NCBI GenBank assembly: GCA_000934385.1
Contig: KN880499.1
Span: 48,889-112,888 of the forward strand
Source: Cylindrobasidium torrendii FP15055 ss-10
Lineage: Eukaryota > Basidiomycota > Agaricomycetes > Agaricales > Physalacriaceae
Reading direction: 5' to 3'
DNA: 64,000 nt
Shown: positions 13,647 through 23,658 of the stretch, one piece after another
Layout of the letters: every line of letters starts with the position of its first letter
Numbering within the stretch: position 1 is the stretch's first letter
Notes under the pieces: generated by a model
Told to the model about the DNA's origin: nothing
The model's database searches: none
The model's input: only the letters and a program-made list of their open reading frames with translations
Translations under genes and position numbers: made by a program

Positions 13647-14255
13647 ATGATGCCGACGGCAAAGTTCATGCTTGCCTTTGTGACAGTAGGATCGACGCGA
13701 TTCGACGCTCTCGTTCATGCCGCGACCACAACGGACGTGCTCAAAGCGCTCAAATCCAAAGGCTTTACGCGTCTTATCATTCAATGCGGCAATTCCGACG
13801 TCGCAAAAGACAACGTCGAAGAACAAGGTATCCAAATCGAGGCATGGCGCTTCAAGCCAACACTCCAGGATACTTTCAATGATGCCTCCCTTGTAATTAG
13901 CCATGCAGGTAAGTGTACAATCATTGGAACGTTTCGTATGTGGAACTTTCCTCTAGGCTCTGGCACGATTCTCGATGTTCTCCGCATTGACAAATGGCTC
14001 ATTGTGGTACCCAACCCAACGCTACTGGATAACCACCAAGAGGAGCTTGCGGAATCTTTATCTAAACTTGGTCATCTCAAAGCGACCACTGTATCGTCCG
14101 TGCAGTTTATTGGCATCTGCGACACATTCTCACTCGCACTCCTCAGAGGTTTGGCAGATACTATCGCGGCTTTCGACCCTGCGACCATCGTACCATTTCC
14201 AAAGTATGACGGAACCAAGTTTCGTGCCATTATCGATGAGGAACTAGGATTCTAG
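13647..14255 (+). CDS. ALG13: UDP-GlcNAc transferase catalytic subunit Alg13, 169 aa
   Basis: Catalytic half of the Alg13/Alg14 enzyme that adds the second GlcNAc to dolichol-PP-GlcNAc on the cytosolic face of the ER. Exons: 13647-13908, 13957-14095, 14147-14255. Family features are FVTVGSTRFDALV at the start, RLIIQCGNSD, VISHAGSGTILDVL (restored by intron 1) and VVPNPTLLDNHQEELAESL. Without removing the second intron (donor GTCCGT, acceptor CTCCTCAG) the frame stays open but carries a 17-residue insert that the family lacks; splicing gives ATTVSGLADTI and the usual ending DEELGF. The start could be either of two adjacent Mets. Confidence 0.9.
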   Translation: MMPTAKFMLAFVTVGSTRFDALVHAATTTDVLKALKSKGFTRLIIQCGNSDVAKDNVEEQGIQIEAWRFKPTLQDTFNDASLVISHAGKCTIIGTFRMWNFPLGSGTILDVLRIDKWLIVVPNPTLLDNHQEELAESLSKLGHLKATTVSSVQFIGICDTFSLALLRGLADTIAAFDPATIVPFPKYDGTKFRAIIDEELGF

Positions 14256-14760
14256 CACCAAGGATGAATGCGCCATCCTCTAATTCCAGTGGGTTGGTGA
14301 AGGAATCTGTTTTGAACAAGACAACCCCGCACAGAGTCTTCGCCGTTGAACCATACTCAGCTGCGATGATTGGGCATTGTACGCTATTGTACGTTGCTTG
14401 TATTCTAAATGTATATGATTACTCAGGGTGGTAGTCCATACTGACGAAATGCATCATTTTGCCAACAATAGTTCAACGTTTAACGACAGCTTGATAGATT
14501 CTGAAAGATATTTGAACGCATTTACTGTACAGTATACTATGTCTGTCGAAAGTGGTTTGGTAGTTGGCCGATCTCGGGGAGCCGGCACACGCGAAATCAA
14601 TCCCATGACCCGCGTATGAAAGTCGGACGCGTGAGGTAACCGGAACTTGACTTTGCACTTCGAGGGCGACTACAAATACGACGCTGAACGCCGAGCGCTG
14701 AGCAAGCAACCTCGGCCGACTTCAAGAATCGTACGATCAGCTTTGGCGATATAAGAAGTC
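14256..14760. other. intergenic region, no supported gene
   Basis: Lies between the ALG13 stop and the thiolase start. The region just before 14761 has the pyrimidine-rich character of a fungal promoter. A 63-residue open frame at 14428-14619 has no support and is left out. Confidence 0.5.
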
Positions 14761-16157
14761 ATGTCTGTCCTGACCACTATCCGCACACGGGTCGTTTCTT
14801 CCTCCCTTCACCCTCGTCGACTACCATCATCATCCCGTTCAATGGTGCGTGGCTTTCCACACCAATGATGAAACATTGATGATTTCCTAGGCCATCGAAG
14901 CTGTAATTGTTGCTGCCAGCCGTACCCCGACTGGGTCCATTAATGGCTCTCTGAAATCATTCAAAGCACCCGAACTCGGTGCTGCAGCTCTTAAGCACGC
15001 GCTCGAGTCCAAGTCCATTGATCCAAGCATTGTCGAAGAGGTCTACTTTGGCAATGTCGTTCAAGCCGGTGTTGGCCAGTCCCCTGCACGCCAGGTCGCC
15101 CTCCATTCCGGCCTCAGCTCCTCATCCGACGCGACAACGATTAACAAGGTGTGCGCCAGTGGGATGAAGTCAATTATGCTCGCAGCGCAGGCCATCGAGG
15201 GTGGCCACCGGTCTATTGTTGCGGCTGGTGGTATGGAGAGCATGAGCAATGCACCGTGAGTGATACCTCTTTATTGCTTCCATTCATCCTCACCACATTC
15301 TCAAGATTCCTCCTCCCTCGTACGAACCCTCCATTTGGCAAATTCACAACTATCGACTCTTTGGAGACTGACGGTCTCTGGGATGTCTTCAACAACCAGG
15401 CCATGGGATGCTGTGGCGAGTCTGCAGCTGACAAGTGCGGCATCACTCGTGAATCCCAAGATGCACACGCCATCGAGTCGTACAAGCGTGCAGCGCAGGC
15501 ATGGAAGGACGGGGCATTCGACGCGGAAATCGCACCTCTGACGGTGAAGGGAAAGAAGGGCGACACAATCGTGCGCGAAGACGAGGAGTACAAGCGCGTA
15601 ATATTCGAGAAAGTGCCTTCGCTGCGCTCTGCGTTCAAGCAGGGTGGCTCCATCACTGCAGCGAACTCTTCCCCACTCAGTGATGGCGCATCTGCCCTCA
15701 TCCTTATGTCTGCGGAGAAAGCCAAAGAGCTAGGTCTCACACCACTGGCCAAGATTATCTGTGCGTTCAACTTGTTTATTCCACTGTTATCAGGTCCTAA
15801 CATCCATCTTCAGCTTACGCCGATGCCGGTGTTGACCCCGTGGACTTCCCAATCGCCCCCACCATCGCCCTCCCAAAGGCTCTGGAGAAGGCAAACCTCA
15901 CCGTCGATGATATTTCCCTCTTCGAGCTTAACGAGGCGTTCTCTGTCGTCGTCCGCATTGCCGAGCAAAGACTTGGTGTCGACCCAGCAAAGATCAACGT
16001 ACACGGCGGCGCTGTTGCTCTCGGCCATGCCATTGGTAGCTCCGGCTCGCGCATCATTGTTACCCTTGTGCACGCTCTCAAGTCGGGCCAGTATGGCGCT
16101 GCTGGTGTATGCAATGGCGGAGGCGCGGCGTCGGCGGTGGTTATCCAGAAGCTATAG
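14761..16157 (+). CDS. ERG10: acetyl-CoA C-acetyltransferase (thiolase), 415 aa
   Basis: Condenses two acetyl-CoA to acetoacetyl-CoA, or the reverse. Exons: 14761-14844, 14891-15255, 15306-15760, 15814-16157. Active-site regions are visible: INKVCASGMKSIM with the nucleophilic Cys, LFELNEAFSVV, GGAVALGHAIGSSGSRI with the His, and CNGGGAASAVVIQKL with the second Cys. Exon 1 encodes about 28 residues rich in Arg and Ser with no acidic residue, which looks like a mitochondrial presequence, so this may be the mitochondrial isozyme and not the cytosolic mevalonate enzyme. Confidence 0.93.
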
Positions 16158-16184
16158 TTGTATAACACGAATACTACATGGTAT

Positions 16185-18358
16185 TTACTGTGCCCAAGAT
16201 TGGAAATCGTAGGGATCTGGCACAGAATCGTCCGTATGCCATGACTTGTTCGTATCCCAGTCCTCGCGCCATCTGAAATGAGTATCGATTAAATGCTTTC
16301 GCAAACCTGTCACATATCCAGGATGGGCGTCAGCCAACATGAAGCCACAATCGCAGATATCATCGCGGCCATGAAAGAAATCTGGATCAACCGTCGTACT
16401 GCAGCGTACGAAATCTATAAGGACACAATGCAGCCCTGCTTCGGGCGACCGGATGCACAGCATCTGCTCGCTGTGCCAGTCTATCTGAGCGACATCCGCA
16501 TTTTGTAAGGCGGCTATCGCTTGCCGAATACTTTTAATCTTACAAGCAGACTGTTAGTCTACGCATGATGTGCATTCCTCGCACGTACGAGCTGTATCTG
16601 CTCCTCGTCAGAGAGGTGAGAAGCATTGAGTCCTTCCAGTGAAGGTCCATCGATATACTCCATAAGAATCCCGTAGAGGATGCGGCCATCCGGGAGCACG
16701 AACTGCAGCAGATTAGCTCCCCTCATGGCTCCAAGACAGTATTCACATCATGCGCGCCATAGTACCAAGGCAGTAAAGACCCCTGCATGAACGCGAGTCT
16801 TGTGTAGATACCATGTTCATCACGGACCGAGTCCTCGTTGGTAGACCAGTAGTGCCAACACGCAGGACTCACTCCATTCTTGAGTAAGTATTCCGCTGGA
16901 TATTCCATGAATAACTGCCTGTCATCAAACACCTTTAAGCAAACATCGCCAGCTCCTTCCCAAGCAGCGCCGTCCACGGAGACGAGGCGACATCGATAGA
17001 TGAATGCCTCCCGGTCGGCGGCTGGTGGTGTCAAGTCGGATATTATCTCCAGTTCGAAGGCGGTGGAAGTTTGGATCGCAGAACCATATAGCGGGTCCTT
17101 ACGCAAGGTCTTTGATATGTGTTCGACTGTTTCTCTGGACAGGTCCTCGACCTCGTAAAAGGGCTGCAGAGTTGCGTGCCGCTGTTGAAAAGCATTTGTT
17201 CGGCCAAGGATTCTCGTGCTCGGAAGAAGAGAGGCAGGAGGCGTGCTAAGCGCATGCATCTTCCAGCGAAAAAATTGTAGAGCATGGCTTTTGAGCTGCG
17301 TCAATGTATAGTAGTCAAAATCGGAATGGTGACGATGAGTCTCGAACACATCTTCATCCGGCTGCAGCAGCGAGTCGGGGCGAACAACACAACCATCTGG
17401 CATCATACCACGACCGTGGCAACGCTGTGGTAGGGCAATGTACTCTTCGGAAAGACCATCCCGAACATAGCCTGCTATGATGATTCGCAGAGAAGCCAGG
17501 GAGTGAGGGAGAGTGAATGATTCATAGCTGATGCCGGTGTTGGAGGATTCGGCGGAATGGAAGACGATAACGGACTCTAGGTCTGTGCACAGTACTACCT
17601 TCCCGAGGCGAACATCTGAACGTACCCAGTCTGCGACTGTCGTCCATGCGCTGAGGGTACTGTCCACGCCCTTGAAGACGTTTCCCATGAGTTTCGTATT
17701 CTTTGTACGCTGTAAGCATCCTAGAAACGCACAAAGGAAGACTGTCTCACGAAAAATAATATGGTCGGCACGTTTGTGTCCGAGGCAGACGTTGCTGCAT
17801 CCTCGGTAGTAACGGTGATATTCAAGAAATCTGAAAAAAGTTGGTGTCACCGATGAGAAAGGCGAATGTACACACCAACCTTGGTGAGAGCTGTGAGCGA
17901 CATAGTGCAACGAGGGCTGGGTGATTCCGCGCAAGCAAGATAGTAGTTGTAGGACGGGATGTACCAGAATATGAGAGCAATACAGCTGCCAATCCTCCCT
18001 AAGAGCGTTTTAACATTGGAAGTAGTGCAGACAAGTTACGAGCTCACGGCACGACGTCAATTGGGAAGTGTGGCACCTTAGTTAGGCGCCGTTTGCGTAA
18101 CTCCTTTGAAAGTCGGCGGACAACTTTAACGAGGGTGCGTTGGTCTTCAGAGGCTTCCTGCGCGAGCTCAGAAAAGTCTCGCCGATGCGGCTCTGAACGG
18201 GTAATAGGCAAACGCGGCGGCGGCGGTGGCGGGGCAACCATTAGTACAGCGTGGGGTTTCTCCTGGGTCACTGGTGAATGAGCCTGCACTCCTGTATATG
18301 CCATCTTGGTTAACGTTCGGGAAGAATATCGCAGGACCGTGAGAAGTGAGGGTGGCAT
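16185..18358 (-). pseudogene. broken copy of atypical kinase-like gene (tandem duplicate, left copy)
   Basis: Paralogue of the gene at 19000-21178, with the same exon layout: 18048-18358, 17880-17998, 17751-17830, 16544-17700, 16185-16484. Two lesions lie in exon 4 relative to the intact copy. Near 16724 a one-base deletion plus a substitution gives an immediate TGA after NTVLEP. Further on, a Trp codon is TAG at 16559-16561. Both come before the segment holding the catalytic-loop-like IDWHSEQML and the IDF motif, so any product loses the putative active centre. Splice signals remain good, and intron 2 keeps a GT donor where the sister copy has GC. The breaks look recent. Confidence 0.75.
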
Positions 18359-18999
18359 CAAAGCAGACAGTCGAAGGTGGACCAGGACGGTGCGGCCAGG
18401 TTACATATACTCATGTATTCTACGATCGGTCCGAGGCAGCCCGACCGGCGCCAGCCTGCCCTATCTAAATAATCTAAGTATATGTACATCGATCATTTTG
18501 TGAACATGCATTGCCAAATATATACAGACTGAGATTCCTTTTTGTAAAATTACCTTGAATATCGATTGCACGCAGATTTACCGGCGGTGCAAGGTTTGTT
18601 CTTCCGTTACCACCAAATCCGCTTGAGAGATTAGTCGCCGAGTGGTAGCGTCCATTGCGTCAGCCGGACTGGCCAGACGGTCGCTTCGACATATCTCCTA
18701 TGCATACTTTGGGCTCTCACATGAGTGTTGCCCTTCCATAATGGATAGGCTTCACGGCCACTATTGAAAATGAACGTCTGCATCCTCAGCCTTGGGAAAG
18801 CGCTGTAATACGCTATATTTATTTCGATGTATTGACTTGTATATTAAGTCGCCGTGTCCATAACACGCAGGCGAGGATAAGCTCCTTCTGAAGTTTGAGG
18901 CTACTGATGAAATGCGATGTTTATCTTGATCACGGTGCTCGTAGTCGACAGCAGAGCAGCTATCGCATTCGCATAACTTGGCATCATCTCGAAGGTATC
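18359..18999. other. spacer between tandem kinase-like copies
   Basis: Separates the start of the broken left copy from the stop of the right copy. AT-rich around 18465-18560. No coding frame with splice support or family similarity is visible, and I see no terminal repeats that would mark a mobile element. Confidence 0.45.
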
Positions 19000-21178
19000 C
19001 TATTGTGCCCAAGATTGGAAATCATAGGGATCTGGAATAGAATCGTCCATATCCCACGACTTTCTCGTATCCCAGTCCTCACGCCATCGAAAATGAGTAT
19101 CGATCAAATGTTTTCGCAAACCTGTCACATATCCAGGATGCTCGTCAGCCAACATCATCCCACAATTGCAGACATCATCGCGGCCATGGAAGAAATCTGG
19201 ATCAACAGTCGTGCTGCAGCGTACGAAATCTATAAGGACGCAATGCAGTCCTGCGTCGGGCGACCGGATGCACAGCATCTGCTCGCTGTGCCAGTCTGCC
19301 TGAGAGACATCCGCATTTTGTAAGGCGGCTATCGCTTGCCGAATACTTTTAATCTTACAAGCAAGCTGTCAGTCCACGCATGTTGTGCATTCCTCGCACG
19401 TACGAGCTGTATCTGCTCCTCGTCAGAGAGGTGAGAAGCATCTAGTCCTTCCAGTGAAGGTCCATCGATATACTCCATAAGAATTCCGTAGAGGACGCGG
19501 CCATCCGGGAGCACGAACTGCAGCAGATTAGCTCCCCCCCATGGCTCCAAGACAGTATTCACCTCATGCGCGCCATAGTACCAAGGCAGTAAAGACCCGT
19601 GCATAAACGCGAGTCTTGTGTAGATACCATGTTCTTGACGGACCGAGTCCTCGTTGGTAGTCCAGTTGTGCCAACAAACAGGACTTACTCCATTCTTGAG
19701 TAAGTATTCTTCTGGATATTCCATGAATAACTGCCTGTCATCAAACACCTTTAAGCAAACATCGCCAGCTCCTTCCCAAGCAGCGCCATCCACGGAGACG
19801 AGGCGACATCGATAAATGAATGCCTCCCGGTCGGCGGCTGGTGGTACGAGCGGCGTCAAGTCTGATACGATCTCCAGTTCGAAGGCGGTGGAAGTTTGGA
19901 TCCCAGAACCATATAGCGGGTCCTTGCGCAAGGTCTTTGATATGTGTTCGACTGTTTCTGTGGACAAGTCCTCGACCTCGTAAAAGGGCCGCAGAGTCGC
20001 GTGCCGCTGTTGAAAAGCATTTGTACGGCCAAGGATTCTCGTGCTCGGAAGAAGAGGGGCAGGAGGCGTACTAAGCGCGTGCATCTTCCAGCGAAAAAAC
20101 TGCAGAGCATGACTTTGGAGTTTTGTCAATGAATAAAAGTCAAAATCGGAATGGTGACGATGAGTTTCGAACACTCTTTCGTCCGGCTGCAACGGCGAGT
20201 CAGGACGAACAACACAACCAGCTGGCATCATCCCACGACCGTAATAACGTCGTGGTAGGGCAATGTACTTTTCGGGAAGACCATCCCGAATATAGCCTGC
20301 TATGATGATTCGCAGAGAGGCCAGGGAGTGAGGGAGAGTGAAATATTCAAAGCTGATGCCAGAGTTGGACGAATCTGCGGTGGAACGGAAGACGATGACG
20401 GATTCTAGGTCAGTGCACAAGACTACCTTCCCTAGGTGGACCTTTGAGCGCACACAGTCTGCGACTGTTGTCCGTGCACTGAGGATGCCATTGGCGTTTT
20501 CGAAGTATCGTTGGAAGAGTTTAGCGTTCTTTGCAAGCGGTCAGCGGCACCACACAGGAAAAAACGACAATCCCTAACGAAAAACAAGATGTTCGGCATT
20601 TGCGTGGTAGTAGCATCCTCTGTGGTGATTGCAATGGTCAAAAAATCTGAAGAAAATTTCAGCGCATTTGTTTAGAATAGGGTGAATATGCTGGCCTTGG
20701 TGTGATTCCTCAGCAATGCAGTCTAACAAAGGCTGGGAGACTCCGCGCAAGCAAGAAAGCAGCTGCAGGGCGGGATGTACAAGAACACGAGTGCAATACG
20801 AACGCCAATCCAGGCTGAGGAGAAGTCAGGTGCTGGAAGTATGGTAAACAGGCTATGTACACACGGAAGAGCATCAACTGAGAAGTGTGGGACCTTGGTT
20901 AATCGACGCTTTCGTAGTTCCTTTGAGAGTCGACGGACGACACTACGGAGAGTGCGCTGGTCCTCAGAGAGCTCCAGCGCAAGCCTTGAGAACGGTTCTG
21001 GAGGCAGTTCCGAAGGCGTAATAGGCAAACATGGCCGGGGCGGGGGATCGGCCATGAGCACGGCGTGGGGTTTCCCATAGGCCGCCTCTGGACGTGGGTG
21101 GAAGTACCGCACTATGAAGGGAACCTTGTTCGCTGCAAACACTCGTGCAGAGAATTGAATAAAAAACGAGGGTGGCAT
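19000..21178 (-). CDS. atypical kinase-like protein, 656 aa (tandem duplicate, intact copy)
   Basis: Not assignable to a named family. Exons: 20865-21178, 20696-20814, 20579-20646, 19359-20528, 19000-19299; lengths sum to an open frame. The C-terminal third has kinase-fold hallmarks: YRCRLVSVDGAAWEGAGD with GDVCLKVF (possible nucleotide-binding lysine), ILMEYIDGPSLEGL as a hinge, ADWHSEQML in the catalytic-loop position and GLHCVLIDFV in the metal-binding DFG position. The N-terminal about 250 residues match nothing I know. Intron 2 (20647-20695) must use a GC donor. The neighbouring copy at 16185-18358 is broken. The start is the ATG shared by both copies. The kinase call is inference from motifs; activity may be lost. 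Confidence 0.6.
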
Positions 21179-21454
21179 GGAGATCAAAGTTAAAGTCAAG
21201 CAACGTCAATATTGATTCCGTTTGTGTCCGGCCCGATCGATCCTCGCGGCCGGCGAAGCCTAACAGGAAGTCCAAGTTTTGATAACTAATGGACGACAAT
21301 GAGCACTGGCTCTACACGTTGTAAGTCCGTGTGTTAACCAGGCTAGATCTACACTACTATTCCCATCGACAAGACTCGGACAAGACAGACATTTACAACA
21401 ACCCAACACACTACCAATAACTCCCGGGCCCTGTTCAATGTCCGGTAGAGCCTG

Positions 21455-23240
21455 ACATTGAATCACTAACTAGCGCCCTGGGTAAATATCACTAACCCCC
21501 TTCAACGAGCGCATAGTACGTGTATCGGACAAGTAACTGAGCAGCGATGAGGTGGCATCGGCTCCTCGAGGCTGCCTCAACTTCTACACTTGGTCTTGCA
21601 CTGCTCCTACGACTGCACTACTTAGAGCTAGCGCCCACCATGCAGCTCTTCTCGTGGATACGCCGTTTCTTTGCTTCCATCATGCCCTCCCGCCAGCCCA
21701 GCCTCTATGGACATTGGATCTATGGACCGCGCACAGAGGGAACTTCAGCGTCGTATGCATTAGCCATGGTCGAGCAATTCCACAGGGGTCCCGAGCTTCT
21801 CGGCCATCTCGTTGTCGTTAAAATGCAACTTTGGAAAGAAAAAACAATTCCGGGGCACGAGTTCATTGTTGCCCGTGTCGTACAGGTCAAGGAAGCGGAC
21901 TCTCTGCCTCCCATTGCGAAAGGTTCGGAATTGGCGAGTATGTCGATCCTCATTGGCCGCAACGAAAGGCAGGGCCGGTATCTCCTTCAAAGCAGTTCCA
22001 GATTACTCTCCTCAGAGGCGCCGACAGAGTCGGCCACGTCGGCAAGCCAGCACGACAGTGCGGATGCTGAGCCTATCCTCGACTCTCACATCCATTCAAA
22101 GTCTGCACCTGACCTTCCGTCTGGCGCGCACACACAGGAAGACCCTCCTGCATCTACAGACGATGCTAATCCTGTACTGGCAGACGACGACGACGACGCG
22201 AAGAACTCAATAGCCTCCTCGTCGGGGGTGGTATCATTAATACCACCACCCGCCTATGACAGATTTGACATGTACCCCCACAAGTCCATCAAGTACATCA
22301 CCCGGAGAATTGGCGCAGTTTGCATGGCTAGCATGAACTTTACCACCGCAAGTCGACCGCTCCTTTTCGAGGAGCTGGCAATGATGGCCAAGGTTACCAG
22401 CGAGAGTGTGATAGAGTATACGACGCCTACGACCCATGCTTATTGGTACGCCGCCTCGGTCTGGGGGATGGTCATTCTGCACACAGGCGCCAAGCCTGAG
22501 GGTATCACAAACAGGCTTCGACTACGAGTTGGTGCTTCGAAGGGAGTTTCGCTACCGGCCCATGTATTCGGGGTGGACGATGAGCTCAAACCTGCGGAGC
22601 TGCTGAAGACGTTCTTGCCCAAATGGGATCGGTACAAAGCTGGGCTGATTCAGCGCGGGAAGGTGGGATTTTATCTTGCCTACATGTATGTCGCTGACTC
22701 GCTGCTGTAGCTGCGCGAGGAAGAGATACTGCGGAAGATAGAGGTGCGCATGGATGTTTCATGCAATAGGAAACGATAGCTTACGAGGCAACCCAGGCGA
22801 TTAAGAAGGATGCAGCGGAGGCAATCAATGAGGCAGAGTCACGCGCCGTAAGCATGCACTTTGAACAACCCATCACGAGTTACTAACCTCTTTTTAGCAG
22901 GAGGCAGAGGATGCAAGAAAGGAACTGGTCGTAAGCATGCACATTTGACTACCCATCACATTTTACTAACCTCCTTTTAGAAGGAGAATGCTGAGCTGAA
23001 GCGCATGCTTGCCCAACTTGATGGTACTACCTCTGCTTGAAGCCATCTACCTCCTCGTTCGTTTGTTTTTTTACCGGTATTTTCGTGTCTTGCTCGATTT
23101 ATGTGCGTCCAACTATGCTGCTAGTTCGTGTCCTTGATTTGGTATGTCACTCTAATCAATTGCATTCGTATCACCATTGTCCCTGCCGCTCTTAAATAAG
23201 AGTACTCTCAGTCCTTGCATTGCGAGCCGTCGACCTGCAA
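21455..23240 (+). repeat. segmental duplication, copy A
   Basis: About 1.8 kb matching 38225-40080 in inverted orientation. The similarity covers roughly 90 bp upstream of the gene (from the TGACATTGAA stretch), the whole coding region, and about 200 bp downstream including the shared GCATTGCGAGCCGTCGAC near 23217. The extension of homology into non-coding flanks shows a DNA-level duplication. Limits are by eye. Confidence 0.7.
21640..23040 (+). CDS. hypothetical protein with C-terminal coiled coil, copy A, about 408 aa
   Basis: Unknown family with a diverged inverted copy at 38417-39916. Exons: 21640-22662, 22711-22743, 22770-22847, 22898-22930, 22981-23040. The body has a Trp/Phe-rich start (QLFSWIRRFFASIM), a low-complexity acidic and Ser/Pro linker around residues 130-200, then a conserved globular part (SRPLLFEELAMMAKVTSES, YWYAASVWGMVILHTGAKPE). 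The tail is charged coiled coil ending KENAELKRMLAQ. The start is chosen because the earlier ATG at 21547 is GTG in the sister copy, while this one sits in CCACCATG in A and CACCATG in B. The second intron would be only 26 nt (22744-22769); the alternative is one 107-nt intron from 22663 that skips the 33-nt exon. Confidence 0.6.
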
Positions 23241-23658
23241 AATCAAAGATATACTATGAAAGAGGCATGACTGCAGTCTACCATATAGATTCTGCAGTGT
23301 CAAAACCAAAGTTGGATACAGAACGGGTAATGGTGGTGCCGAACGACTAAGCTTCATCCAACACGAAGCTAGTTTTCACTGCACCATATGCAAATGGTAG
23401 CTATAGAATCAACGATACAGATAAAAGGGAGGAGGTAGACGCAGTCCAAACGAGAGTTAGAAGCAAGCTAGCATAATAAAGTAAAGAAAAAAGGACACAA
23501 ATACCCGGTGTAAGAGGAGGGAGGTGAGGACAAACGAAGGAATAGGCGGCAAGAGCGGCACATTGGTAAGTAAACGGGAGAGGGCGTAATTATCGATATG
23601 AGAGAGCGGTATCCTTCCTGGTCGTCACTGTATACAACATAATAGCTCTTCAAGAGTA
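23241..23658. other. intergenic region between copy A and KIN1 stop
   Basis: Convergent 3' flanks. Contains the KIN1 3' UTR, purine-rich stretches at 23420-23530, and no supported gene. Confidence 0.5.
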
